From Dendrolimus kikuchii (Eukaryota > Arthropoda > Insecta > Lepidoptera > Lasiocampidae): DNA of 64,000 nt. Every line of letters begins with the position of its first letter. The stretch's first letter is position 1. The position numbers were made by a program, and so were the translations under genes. A model generated the notes under the pieces. That model saw only the letters and a list, made by a program, of their open reading frames with translations, made no database searches and was not told where the DNA came from. The DNA lies in contig CM034407.1 in the NCBI GenBank assembly GCA_019925095.2, positions 20,156,710 through 20,220,709 of the forward strand, given 5' to 3'. Shown here one piece after another: positions 33,655 through 45,879 of the stretch.

Positions 33655-36600
33655 TCAGAGCATGTCGACGGGCGGGGTGGGGGTGTGGGGGGGCGGCTCC
33701 TCGGCCTCGTGCCGCGGCTGCACGTAGTTGCGGCACAGCCCGAAGAACTGTTGCGGCCGCAGGTTGCGCTTCATCGCGTCGAATCTGCGGACACGAGCAA
33801 TACACTTGACGTGAGGGTATGCAGCCCTACATTCAACCATTATCAAGTGCAGATGACGTCGACACACGCGGGCCCCCCATTTGCACAGCGAACCGTTCTG
33901 AAAATTATGACGTTCAAGCTTTCCTTGTACCCTACTACTACTACTGTTCTAAACGTAAGGCAGATCTATACTTTATGTACTACCTCAAAAAACCCTGTAA
34001 AATAATCTCTTCCTTATTTGATTCAACTTCAATAGAGAGAAGAGCCATGTCCGACCTTATCGTTTAGAACTACTTTTGCAAGTAAACAATATGTAGTAAT
34101 GAGCTTTACATTTATAATACAAGACATTAACATAGTTTCGCTAAGTAAATCCCTACTAGTATTATAAATGTGAAAGTAAATCTGTCTGTTTGTTACGCCT
34201 TCACAGAAAAACTACTGAATTAGTTTGGCTGAAATGAACATATATAATAATAACAGCCCATAAATGTTCCACTGCTGGGCTCCGACCTCCCATCATAGGG
34301 GGAACATATAGCATACCGACAACGCTTGTCCAAGACGTCTTGGCAGGTTTAACACATCGGTTATCGTTATGTGCAAGTTGCATCACGATGTTTTCCTTCA
34401 CCGTTGCTAGCACGTGGTAATTGTAACAATATACACATTATTTCAGAAAACTGCCTAAGTGGTGCATGCGTTCCGGCCAGGATCGAACCTGCGCCCTTTG
34501 AGCTTGAGACGCGTGCGCTAGCCATTACGCTACCACGACGGAATGAACTTAGAATACCTTTATCCAGAAAAATTGGATAATTTAACCCATGCTGCGCCGC
34601 GGGTTAACCTCTAGTTCCTGCTTCTTGTTTAAAGAGCAGGCGTTAATACAGGTTACATTGTACAACATTTTTATGTAGGTGCCATTTGCACCCGAAAATT
34701 CACTTAATTTTATATCGCAAACTATCCGATCTCCTGGCATGAGTATATATGTCCATTTTCGGCATTAAAACTACGTTTAAACAAAATTACAATAAAAACG
34801 ATCCAGTATTCCCAGTGTTTTCCGAAAATTTAACAGCAAAACACATCGAGTTACTATCGCATTTTTATAGACGATGCATTTTTATATCTATCAACTTGAG
34901 AAATGATTGGTCTCATCCAAACTTTCATCCTCTATTACAAACAGTCCTAGTTTTATTTATCTATCCCCCGTCAATGAAAACTACAAAAATGACAAAAAGG
35001 ACAAAAAAGAGTAAAAGAGCCAAATAGACAAAAAGATCAAAAAGGACAAAAAGAGTAAAACGGACATAAAGGACAAAATAACCAAAATGATGAAATTGGC
35101 AAATCACAAAACCAATCAAAACCTGTCCCACTTTTGGGATAACCTTTACATAAATCTATCCCATTATCCAGGATGAAAAATAACACAATAAAAATAACAG
35201 ACAGACAGACAGACAAAGTTAATTTCGCATTTATAATATTAATAGGGATATATAGCTGTATGATTCTTCTGTAATATTCTTAAGCTATTTTGTTAGGTCT
35301 GTGTGAGGTGGAGTCTGTATGGGTGTGTATGGGTATGCCCACTAGTGTGGAGATAGGTGGTCATGTATGCCCAGGGATGTGGAGGTGCGTGGGTATGCGT
35401 GCCCGCCAGTGTGGAGGTCGTGGATATGGGTGCCTACTAGTGTGGAGATGCGTGCCCACGGGTGTGGAGGTGCGAGAAGATGCGTTCCCACTAGTGTGGA
35501 GATGTGTGGTTATGCGTGCCCACATGTGTGGAGGTCGTGGGTATGTGTGTGGGGTGCCCATGGGTGTGGGGGTGCATGGGTGTGCGGGGCGTACCTCCAG
35601 CCGAGGTGCGCGGTGCAGATGCGGCAGAGCGCGATGGTCCACATGTACCCCGGGAACCAGGAGTACTCGGCGGAGGGCGCGCCGCTCAGCGCCACGTTGC
35701 CGCACGCCGCCACCGTCACGATGTCGTGCATGTAGCCCCCTGCCGGACGCACACGCACACGCACACGCACACGCTCGCCGTCATTTAGCATTCATCCAAA
35801 AATCCATAATTATATCAAGAGTTACTCAATTAATATTGTTCAAAGATACTTTCATTAAAAGTATCTGCGGGGCTTTTCAATTTTCTCTAACTCTTTATAG
35901 TTTTTAAAAATTTGTGTGCTATTTTTCTAGTTATTAAGTATGAATTTGCAGAGTGAAAAATATGTAAGAATGGTGTCGAGGTGGGGCTGCCTCTGACTGA
36001 CCCAGGTTAGTGTAGTTGGAGTGCACGCCGTCGCTGGACATGGCGAAGAGCTGGTCGCGGCGCGCCACCTCCGCCCAGCACGACGAGCAGCACAGCACGC
36101 TCTTCTGCAACACCACCACCACCACCACCATGCCAACTCATTAGACATAAGTATTTACGTGATGTGCTTTATCCACCTCCTTCACTTTGTTTGTGAATTC
36201 AAAATCAAACCGAATTACTGTATAGAGTTAAGTTTTTATTATAGACAAACTGAATAATTTATGATTCTTTAAAAATATTATGTTATAATTAGGATATGCC
36301 CGCGACTTCGTCCGCGATTGATTTCAAATTCCTACAGGACTCTCGGGACATAAAAAAAGAAGGTAAGATATTATTTTAGCAGAAATAAATTTTTAGGCAC
36401 CCGAATAACTTCGAACCGCCCCCGGCAAAAACTCCCACGGGATTCTCGGAATAAAAAATATCACACATTTATTTGCTATCGATTAGTAAAAAAACGTAGC
36501 ATTCGAACTTGATATTTTTTACTCTGGCTATTTTAAATCAATTCTAGAAAAAATCCTGCTAAAAAGTAGCACAGATTTTAAATCCAAGAGTTTGCTGTCA

Positions 36601-39600
36601 GTCAGCGAAAACCGCATAGAAATTGACCCTGTAGGTTTTACGTGAATCCTAAACAAACAGACAAGAAATTAATAAAAAAATTGTATAATGTTCTCCATTG
36701 ATTATATATTCTTTTCCAGTTATTTTTTTTTATAACTTCAATGTACAGACACGGCACATTTATAATTTGATAATGTAAAAAGTAACAAGGTTTTAAGCTA
36801 TTAATTGTAGAGATTTGAAATAAGAGTGAGTGAGTTACCCGGCTGATGAAGCGCACCTCCATGTGCAGGCGCAGCAGCGCGTTGTCCACCACGAAGAGCG
36901 CGAGGCGGTCGCGCGCCGACAGCGCCAGGTTGGACGCCACCCAGAACGACAGCGACACCGGCTCCGAGGGCAGCTTGTCTGCGCACGCGCACGCAACCTC
37001 ACTCACCACCCACCACTCTATTCTACTACTCGTAATATTATTATTTCTGATATTAAAAAGATATATCATTTTTTTTTAAACCCCCGAAGTACTCGAGCAC
37101 CGAAAACACACCGACAATTATTCCCGAACAAATCCAAGCGCGATGCATCTTAAGGCCTCTCCGCATTCTCGCAACAAACCGAGAGTGTGGAGGCTTTTCT
37201 CGTATTCACGCAATGTTGTCCCCGAATGGAGCTGAGAACGCGAGAACTTAGGGTGGCCAGATTCAACAGAAAATGCGATTTTAGTGGAATTAGGCCCTGG
37301 ATTTAGAAGAGATATATAGAAATAGGTGAACGGTGTGACAGAAGAGGTATGTCAGAATAGAAGAGTGTGGAAGGAAAAGACATATTGTGCCGACCCCAAG
37401 TAATTGGGATATGGTGAAAGAAAAGAGAATAGAAATAGGTGAACGGATGTAATGATTTTATAAAAGTTTTTTTTTTATCAAAATAGTTACGGAGCCTTAA
37501 AAATAAACAAGTTTTTACAGTGCTATCTGTCTAATAGTTATTATAAAAGTACGATGAACATGCAAATTTTACGCCATTAAAAACATGTTTAATCTAGCTC
37601 AAAGTTTAACAATTCTTTATAAAAATATCAATACTGCACATAAAAAAGTTAAGACTAGATGTGTTTGACAACTATTACATAATCACAATTACTCACTACA
37701 TAATTATTTCTTGTCTTATCTAGTAATTAATGAATAAAATAAGTAAAATTATTGCTTTTCGCGTATTTATTTGTCAATACAGAAAGTGAGTTGAGTATAT
37801 GTAACTACTTACATAATTTTGTTTACGATAATTTAATTTGAACACTGATGTGTCAGTACACTTGGATTCCCATCTAGGCCTAATAATTTACTAATTATAT
37901 TATTTTAATGAATTATTGATTGTTATCTATTGTGTTGTCCAAATAAAATAACATAAAAATCGTAATTGTAAAATTTAAATTTTTATCTAGGCAATTAGTG
38001 GAATCCTCAATCCAAACCTGGCCATACTGTGAAAACTTTCCTATTGGGAGTGTTAGCGTGCGAGACGTCAATGGGAGCAGTTGTGTAGAGTATGAGTTGG
38101 GCATGATTTTAATATAATTAAAAAGTTAGTTTTAAAATACTTTCATATATTATAGTATTTTGGCGAAATTCTTTTGTGAATGAATTCACAAAGTTCATTC
38201 ACAAAAAAAAACATGCTCAAATCTGTCATAAGGTTTGCAAGTTGGTCATCGAAGACAAAGCATGGAATTATATAATGACGAATAGCACAAATATATAGAG
38301 TCAGTTATTAAAAGTATTTATCACACCAATGCTTTAAAAATGTGCATTCTACAATAGAAATGAGTGTTTCGTATATAATTATTTTAATATTCCTGGTTTT
38401 ATCTTTTGTTCATCTTTCACGTTCAGTTCTAAATACCCATCATTTTGTAATTCACTTAGCATCTTTAGTAGGTCTACGCATCAATTAACGTAATTAATAA
38501 GTTGTGTAACATAACAAAATAAGCATTTTTTTTGCTTGAGTCCAACAGACAGGCAGACGGCCCACCTGATGGAAACTGGTGCCTATGGCCATTTGTAATA
38601 CCAAAGGTGCTACCATTGTGCTGTCGCTCTCTAAAGGCAGACTGGATCCTGGCCACTAATGCTGGAACACGACTCAATGTTGTTATGGTGGTATACTCTA
38701 CCACCTGGCTGTGGGTTGTTTTGTTGCCTCTTACGACAGGCTGCTTGGCCGCAGGGAATTGTGTTCTTACAACTATTTAATATTCATTTGTTGTTCTGAT
38801 TTATTTTCATTCTGTAATTGTTATTTATTGTTTTAAACATAATATATATCATTTTGTTATTGGTGTCAAACAATACTGAAATTGTAAAGTATAAACTCCT
38901 AAATTGTATGAGATGTAGTGAAATACTTACAAGCCAATAGATGGCGCTGTGCAATAGTTGAGGTCACAAACGATTCTCGAAACACAAATATATACAAATT
39001 TTCAACAATAACAAAGGGGCCTGCGAGGAAAACGGAAAACAATAGCCTCGCTGGAAGATCTTCCTTTGAGATGGAGGGGCATTCCTTCTCCTTATACGGG
39101 GCACCCCCGTCATGGACAATTAATATTACGAACATAAAAAAAAATTGTTATCGAAAGTAGTCGAGATGTGTCATTCGTTCAATTTTTGTGATCGGATCAA
39201 TACTGACCCGTCGAGAATAAGACCCGGGTCGTGCGACCCGTTCAATCGATTGATAGATCTGCGGCGCAGGTCTATCAATCGATTGAACGATTATCCGCGA
39301 TGCTGCGATTATTGTCAAAAAAAAATTGATTGAAAAATCTACATAGGCACCTACGTAAGTACGTACGAAACTCACAATTCCAGGAATTTTTGGTTCATAT
39401 TTCATAAACGCAACAAATCTTCAGAATTAAAATGAGTTCGGTACGATATGATACTTAAAGATAAATGTCGTAGGGCTCACATAAAAATTAGACTCCAGTG
39501 TAGTTATGTTCTTATTTGTGCGTGTGAGTATACTAGTACTAGTATACAGTTAAAAAAGTTTTACGAGTGTAGACCTTATGTGATAGATAATATGGTCAAT

Positions 39601-42600
39601 TTTAAAATAAATGTTTGCTGTGATTTGACAATGAAATTGAATGATGTGCGCGATGCGAGTGAGTGTAACTGTGTTGCCTCGAGCGAACCGCGAACCGTCT
39701 CAACGAACGAACGAATCATTTACACCGCAGAGACTCGAGCGTTCGCGCGGTTCTCGCGACCCGGGTCATTCAATCCGTTCAATCGCGAACGACATATGTC
39801 TAGAAAGTAGTTAATTCTTAGTTAATAATGTGGTTGTTAGTAATAGTAATTAGTAGAGCGTGTTAGTAATAGTGTAGGGAGTGTGGTTGAGCTCACCGAG
39901 CATGAGGCTGCGGAAGTAGCGCGCGATGAGCGCGCGCATGCGCCGGTAGTCGAAGATGTCGTACACGAAGAGCGGCCACGGCGTCAGCGCCGCGTCCGCG
40001 CGCCGCAGCCGCCGGTCGGCCCTGCGGCGCCACGCGCTATCACTTACTCTCACTCTTACTCTTACTCCTTACGGCCACACACTCATACCCCCACACTACA
40101 ATACACATAATAGTAGCAAACAAGTCTCAAGGCCAATTTAGATAAAAAACAAAGTAAATTTATTTATTTATGGAAAACCTACAGCTAAATACATTTGATT
40201 AGATAACTAGAATTAACAAAAGAAGGCCAATGACAGCTTTTCATGAATAAGCTACTGGTTAAAAGTATGCACATGCACACATAAAAAAGCACCAAGGTGC
40301 TTAGTCCCCGTTGAAAAATCTAAGACTTAGACGCCACCTGGCTCCTGAAATATTTATTGCAAACAAGTCAATGTCACCGTATTTACTTACATTATTTAAA
40401 TAATTATTTGCTTGCACTAGGAAAACTATAATTAACCTTGTAAAAAATCAAATAAGCTGATTTTGAAAATAAATAACAGCCATATCATGAAACCAATAAA
40501 TAGTAGCTTGTAAGGATCAATATCTATAAATAAATGTCAAACGAATATTGATTTTGAGAAATGCTTTGTTCCTTGTTATACATACAACTGTAATTATGTT
40601 AAGAACTGAGCAGCTTGGAAAAGAAATGTGGCATATGTATAAGAATAAAAGTGTGTACTGACTGCGTGCGCCCGCGCCGGTGGTGGTCGAGGCTGGCGAG
40701 GCGCGCGTGCCACAGGGGGTCTCCGAGGGCCACCTCCGGCAGCACCACCACCTCCACGAAGCGCATCCTGCAACCACACAGTCACTGTGTTAAGAGTCGC
40801 TGCAGTGCATCACAAGAACTACTATACAAAGAGATATGAAATCTGTAAAACACTTCATTATAATTATTGTGATCACAATAAATTGTAATACATATTAATG
40901 TAGAAAGCACAAATTAGACGAATTTAATATGGAGAAAAACATTTGACATACAAAAGCAAAAAAATATAAATATAGTTATATTTTGAGACCGATATTCAGC
41001 CATATCAAACAGATATAAACCTTATGTTGTGGATACCAACAAAATCATTGTCATCTTGGTGTTATATTATGCCAGTTACGTTCAGAGTATCTGCTTAGAT
41101 GCCCAGGGCCTGCTTTCCCACTTCTTCGTCTACAAATTCAAATCCAAAAGTTTTTATTCAAAATAAGTTCCACTGGAGAACACTTTTTAAAGGTCATACG
41201 TTCTATGTACACCGCTTCGCAACGTGTTGATGCTGTAAAGGAGAAGAAGCGGCAAGAAACTGCTCAGCAACATGTTTAACTAAATATTGTTTTTCTTTGT
41301 ATTTCATATTCTATTTATATCTCAAATTCGTTTTTTTTTATAAGTTTTGTACAGAAGTATTTTACAGAATTACTTTTTGAAGAATTAATGGAGTTGTAGC
41401 AAACAATGCATACACTTCACAGTATTAAGTCACTTATTTTAAAATCATGAAGTAGAAGACATGCAATTTGGCATATCATTAGTAAATAGGTATGTAGTGT
41501 TTTTGCCTAAATATATTTTTTAATATTTACTGTAAGGGGGTTATGAAAATTTGAAGCTTATATTATAAAAAAATTGGTGTAACTAATATCAGTGATTATT
41601 TGATAAGTATACTTCCCCATAATACCAGTGTAATTTGCTCAATTTGGAAAAAGTTTCCAGATATTTTAGTTTAAAGCTAATAGTTTCTTTTAAAGTCATG
41701 GTTATTAATTATTCTTCATCCTCTCAGGTCTAATAGTGGTTTTTAAGGTATTATATGTTTGTATAGTATATAATCTATTATTTATTTCTGTCTAGAATGT
41801 TCCATATTTATTCTTTTCACTGCCACTGTCGTGTTTTAATATTTTTCTTAGCTAAGGAAGTGTCAGTGTTCTTCTAGTTCTATGTGTCTTGGGATCAGGC
41901 CTCTTCAATTAAGCACAGGAATTCTTAAATCTCATTTATTATATTATTACAACTTCAAATTACAGTATACGAGGTGACAAGGCGGGTGTGAGTAAGCGAC
42001 TGGCTCGTGTCGACTAAACCCCGTATAGATTTCTACTTTTTCCTGAATCAGCAATTCCAGTCACTACAGAAGAGATCAATTTAAACTATAAAGCCACCCT
42101 TTGTTCAGCATGTATTGTGACTAGTTTTTAAGAATGTAGTTTCAGTCTCACCTTGAATAAATCCGAATGGGCACCGAGTGCTTGGGCATGTCGAGGAATC
42201 GGAACCGGTGGTTGGCGCGCGCCTTGAAGGTGAGCGAGGGCGGCGCCTCCTGCTCCACGCTCACGCCCGCCTCGAACACCTCGCACAGCACCCCGTAGCC
42301 CGACACCAGCGTCCCACTTTCACTAACACAAATGCAATTAATTCATCACTTTTTAATTCCTAACACAATAACAGAGTGAGACAGTGAGATCAAAAACATT
42401 GAAAATATTAGAAGCCACTTTTTGGCTATTTGGTATTTGTTTGTGCACTTTTAATACCAAATTGTCAAAAAAAACACTCATATTGCTCAAAACTGTATAT
42501 ATTACCATCAAAAATTATAGTTAAACTATGTTTTAACAGTGTCAGATGTGATTTTAATAAAAAATTTATTTTAATATTACATTTCAACCAGTTTTAAAAA

Positions 42601-45275
42601 TGTCAGAATCCTATAAACATTATTTAAAATCACACTTAAAAGTGTTAAAGATTAGTTTAAATTATGTGCACCTGTCATTCACGAGAACATAAGAAAGAAC
42701 TTCATAAATTATTGTTATAATTTCAATACCAACCTGCTATGGGCACATACAACAACTGTGTACTCTCTGTAAATCTGTCTTAAAAAACCTAAAAAATATA
42801 ATTTCAATTGTAAAATCTAGTTTCCTTGTTTATGAAAAAGATTAGTAGCTAGTGGCATACCCAACATTCTCCCAATCATCTTGTCTAATGTTGGAAGGAT
42901 GCAGAGGCAAACTTCACAAGATGTAGTCACCAGTGTATTTATGAACTTTAAGAGAACACCACCAGTTTCTGAAATGACCTTTGTATGGGAGGAAATACCT
43001 CTGTGGCAAATATACCCAGATATAAAACCTTTACCATAATTAAGCAAATAATTCAGAAAATGAAGGTGAATGGCTTGAGGCACACAATTACTGTGTCAAA
43101 GACACCAAAAAAAATATCTAAAACATAGTTTGTAGGAACAAACTAGGTGAAGATATTGCTTAGGAAGTCAGTGTTACAGCTCAATGCCATGGTTAATTGA
43201 CTGTTGAGTTCAAAGTCCCTCTCTACTTTAAGCTCTTTCAGCATACACTATGGCACATTCTGAAGGAAAACTTATATTATTCTTTGTTTCAATAATAATT
43301 GAACTTACTCTGGACAAAGCAGTCCAAATAATTTGTCCTGTTTAATGGCCCTTGCCAACACTGCTGCATCATCTGGGTTAGGTAACAGCATGGGTACAGT
43401 CTCCCCAGGAAACACAGTCCCGTGGTGAGCCACCACAGGCACTCGGCCCTCCCATCCTGCCTCTAAGACTGACCTGCCACTCATGGTCACTAGCCCTGGA
43501 CCCATGTACTGAAAAAGGTAACAAAATGTGAATATATATTTGCCGTGCTAGTGATTCGAAACTAAACAAAAAACCTTAATATTCTTTTTTCTACCATCAT
43601 TATTACATGTTTTAATTCACACAATTCCCTTATTACACTATTAATTACTATGTATATCTCTGTGTTTTCATGTCAACTGGGCTTCTCCTAGTTATTGGTC
43701 CTACTATCTATATCTGTTGTAATCCTGCTTTTTGAAGTGAAACTTCTATACAGACAGGGGTCTTAGGATTTTTCTGTCACGAAAAAGCGTTACGGCCACA
43801 TGGAGGAGCGGCATAAATTTAGACTAGAAGTGGTGAGAGGCGGCATAATTTTAGAGTAGACCGGATGCGTTTTTTGGTTCCGGATCGAATTCCGTTTTTT
43901 TGTTTGATAAAATAAAATATGCTTAAATAAAAAATGCTTTCATTAAAATGTTCCTAACCTAACCAAATTATAATTTACAATAAACCTGCGAAAAATCGAA
44001 ATGTGTGCTGGGACACATAGTAGAAGTGTAACTTCAAACTAATGGCAACGGATAAGTGGCAAAACGAAGTGCAACAAAATTTTAACTTGAAGTTGTACGG
44101 GCAGGTTTTCAAATTGGACAAGTACATTAACAATCTGCCCATAAAACTTCAAGTTAAAATTTTATTGAGATTCGTTTTGCCGCTTGTCTGCTGCCATTTG
44201 TTTTTCCACTTGTCTGTTGAAGTTTCACTTCTACTATGTATGTGTCCCACCTAATAATTAATTTTAACTGCAATCACAATAATACCAATAATTAGCTACC
44301 AATTTTAAAATGCTACTCAGTTTTATTCTTATATATGACAGACTACCGAATCCATCAAATGAATAGCACAACAATCACAATAATTATTATTTATACTGTT
44401 TAGTGTTTAAACAAACAATCAATATTTGGTTTGAAAAAACAATCTTAGGAAACAAATTGTATTGATTGTCTTATCTGCCAATCGACTTTTAATAGAGCTA
44501 CAAATATAGCCTGCGGCCGAGAAGGCTCTCTCAGCTGCTACACTTATCGGCTTAAATGTCATCATGTAATCATGAATAACAGACAAGTATTCTCCTCAAA
44601 CTCCTTCACTTTCAAATGCCGTCACTTCCTTCTTTAGTATTTTATCAAAAACTTCTTTTTACAGTTTGTATTGTATAAGACGCTACTTCTTGCTGGATTT
44701 GTAATTGTAATTCTGCCTATAATGTCGTCTTTTGTCAGTGATTGTGAATCTAAAATCTAAGTTCTTCTCTACTATTTCTTCCACAAGTTCCACATTATCA
44801 TTTCTAGTCATAGATAGTTCATAGATTTTTTCATTTTCCAGTATGAGCATATTGATGCCGGTTCCGGTTTTCCGGATTGCAATCCCTATCTACCATCTAC
44901 TAACATTTCTGTATGCTGTAATACATTCTAAACATAAAATATACTAACAGAATGAGAAGCAGCAAGGGATATATCAAACTGCTGTTCCTCTTCATCCGTG
45001 TCGTCCTCCTCCACGATATCCCCGCCACCTCCCTCCGGTTCGTGCCGATCGCCTTCTCCATCTTTATAAATATCCAAAACGCAATTGATTTTTAATAAAT
45101 AACATATTAGCTTCAAATAATCTAAATTCCTATTTACATTGATCATTAACACAACATTATTTTGAATTAATAAGTGCATTTCACAGGGGATGTTACTGTA
45201 TTAGCAAAATTTAACACAATATCTTTTGGCAAATCGGTATTCTATGAGCTAGGTAAACTTACCGCTATCGTCCAT
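33655..45275 (-). CDS. CRBN: Cereblon, CRL4 E3 ligase substrate receptor (complete, ten exons)
   Basis: Cereblon docks on DDB1 and recruits substrates, including C-terminal cyclic imide degrons, to CUL4-RING ligase. Exons in transcript order: 45263-45275, 44949-45061, 43309-43508, 42152-42322, 40663-40767, 39897-40021, 36839-36978, 36002-36104, 35595-35739, 33655-33784. All frames agree: 1245 nt, 414 residues (human 442). Order: acidic N-tail (GGGGDIVEEDDTDEEEQQ), SHSYMGPG, Lon-type domain (exons 3-6, about 60-245), helical linker (exon 7, PSEPVSLSFWVASNLALSAR), CULT domain (exons 8-10). Zinc ligands are C295, C298, C362 and C365; the aromatic cage is W351, W357, W371 and F373. Human His353 and His378 correspond to Gly and Tyr here, and human Val388 to Ile359. 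It ends in a Pro-rich tail (PPPHTPTPPVDML). Exons 4-10 are very GC-rich. Introns hold SINE, hAT, LINE and minisatellite sequence. Confidence 0.95.
34243..34541 (-). mobile_element. tRNA-derived SINE-B in CRBN intron 9
   Basis: Minus strand starts CCGTCGTGGTAGCGTAATGG (A box) and has GGCGCAGGTTCGATCCTGGC (B box), then the body shared with 735-955. An AATAAT tract lies at the 3' end. Same strand as CRBN. Confidence 0.8.
34978..35095. repeat. ~10-bp tandem repeat (ACAAAAAGG type)
   Basis: Diverged tandem array built from units like GACAAAAAGGACAAAAAGAG, followed downstream by an (ACAG)n tract at about 35200. Lies in CRBN intron 9. Confidence 0.65.
35300..35592. repeat. ~32-bp minisatellite ending at the CRBN exon 9 donor
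   Basis: Units start with GTGGAG at about 35308, 35347, 35379, 35411, 35442, 35464, 35496, 35527 and 35565; most spacings are 31-32 bp. A typical unit reads GTGTGGAGGT, then CGTGGGTATGCGTGCCCACT. The array runs to within a few bases of the exon 9 donor at 35594. Long open frames here are by-products of the repeat. Confidence 0.85.
35747..35776. repeat. (CACACG)n microsatellite at the CRBN exon 9 acceptor
   Basis: Five CACACG-type units, directly adjoining the acceptor side of exon 9 (35739). On the CRBN strand it is (CGTGTG)n, replacing the usual pyrimidine tract. Confidence 0.8.
36108..36130. repeat. (CCA)n microsatellite at the CRBN exon 8 acceptor
   Basis: Seven CAC/CCA units next to the acceptor of exon 8 (36104). 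On the CRBN strand it is (TGG)n, not pyrimidine-rich. Confidence 0.8.
36290..36665 (+). repeat. Dispersed repeat in CRBN intron 7
   Basis: Leader ATGCCCGCGACTTCGTCCGC, middle CCACGGGATTCTCGG, end CAGCGAAAACCGCATAGAAA and AAACAAACAGACAAGAAATT. The end half matches 63550-63770. Class unresolved. Confidence 0.55.
37215..37450 (+). mobile_element. LINE 3' end fragment in CRBN intron 6
   Basis: Contains a reading with EGKDILCRPQVIGIW-like and CADPK.LGYG-like endings (AGACATATTGTGCCGACCCC then AAGTAATTGGGATATGG), the coding tail of a LINE. Frame broken. Confidence 0.45.
37451..38527. other. CRBN intron 6, AT-rich part
   Basis: A small palindrome at about 38170-38206 (GTGAATGAATTCACAAAG) is the only structure seen; no coding frame. 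Confidence 0.4.
38528..38765 (-). mobile_element. SINE-C, diverged, in CRBN intron 6
   Basis: T-run and TTGCTTGAGTCCAACAGACA, GGCAGACGGCCCACCTGATG, CTACCACCTGGCTGTGGGTT. Sense minus, that is sense to CRBN. Several small deletions. Confidence 0.7.
39155..39812. mobile_element. Candidate DNA element with GACCCGGGTC ends
   Basis: AAGACCCGGGTCGTGCGACC with CCGTTCAATCG lies near the left side and CGACCCGGGTCATTCAATCC with GTTCAATCGCGAACGAC at the right. The left outer sequence GTGTCATTCGTTCAA resembles the right outer end read in reverse (TGTCGTTCGCGATTGAA). Encodes no transposase. Lies in CRBN intron 6. Confidence 0.35.
39240..39288. repeat. 23-nt hairpin in CRBN intron 6
   Basis: Arms 39240-39262 and 39266-39288 differ by one base; the arm starts GTTCAATCGATTGATAGA. 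The 3-nt spacing makes a tight hairpin. Confidence 0.8.
41130..41300 (+). repeat. Dispersed repeat with AGAAGCGGC motif, CRBN intron 4
   Basis: GTACACCGCTTCGCAACGTG and GAGAAGAAGCGGCAAGAAAC recur inside the family F elements at 49860-49914 (reverse) and 57675-57730, and partly at 49235-49270. Class unresolved. Confidence 0.55.
42323..43308. other. CRBN intron 3
   Basis: An AT-rich tract without recognised repeats. The open frame on the minus strand at 42817-43083 lacks support as coding. Confidence 0.5.
43740..44255. repeat. Inverted-repeat element in CRBN intron 2
   Basis: GGACACATAGTAGAAGTGTA (44010) is mirrored by CTTCTACTATGTATGTGTCC near 44250, and AAAATTTTAACTTGAAGTTG by CTTCAAGTTAAAATTTTATT, giving arms of about 100 nt with indels. 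It may be one end of the hAT remnant to its right. Confidence 0.6.
44256..44890 (-). pseudogene. hAT transposase C-terminal remnant, CRBN intron 2
   Basis: The minus strand at about 44560-44470 encodes ISVAAERAFSAAGYICSSIK then SRLADKTIN, the hAT C-terminal dimerisation motif. Upstream coding sequence (44570-44870) is broken by stops and frameshifts. Dead copy, sense to CRBN. Confidence 0.75.
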
Positions 45276-45879
45276 TATCTGGTGTACGAATGCACTCCAA
45301 GTAGGAATATTGAGGTTTTATAGTTTCCTTACAAGTGAAATTATTAGGACTATTGAAAGAATACTTCAAAATCTTGATTGAAAAATAATATCAGAAAATA
45401 ATACACTAAACAGTATTTTCATCAAGTTTCTATAATGACAGTAGACATTTATAAAGCCTGTTTCTTCTATTATATTAATGTGCTCCATGAGCCTCTTCTG
45501 TATAAAATAATGACTTTCCATAACTAAAAATACTTTATAATAATGAAAGTAAAGAAGTGTTTGGGAAACGTCAAATTAAAACGATTTACTATTTATTCAA
45601 TTTCTTTTTTCTATTTTATTATTTTTTGTTTTAGTTGTTACAAAATATATTTAAACAAGCTTTGGAAACATTTGTATTTCAGAACGTAAATGTTACCGTC
45701 ATCGGTTAGACGGTCACACAATTTTTTATCTGTCGTTAACTTGACATAACTTGTCATTGAAGATTTCGTGAACGCACGTCCCGTGAGTTGATCTGAAACA
45801 ACATAAAATAGACATAAATATCGAACTGTGCTATAGAAATGTGATAAAATAGTGCTTGATAACGAACAAATAGGCTAAA
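45276..45879. promoter_or_regulatory. Bidirectional promoter region, CRBN / TMEM131
   Basis: 604 bp separate the two ATGs, which face outwards. No TE family recognised here, unlike almost all other spacer in the window. No TATA box with a position I would defend. Confidence 0.5.

Noticed and set aside
33534..33809. Long GC-rich open frames on the plus strand
   Set aside because: Antisense shadow of the last CRBN exon; other such shadows occur over CRBN exons 4, 6, 7 and 8.
35300..35592. Regularly spaced repeats resembling a CRISPR array
   Set aside because: Units are contiguous variants with no unique spacers; this is a minisatellite in an animal intron.
35290..35907. 205-codon open frame
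   Set aside because: Made of the minisatellite and the antisense of CRBN exon 9.
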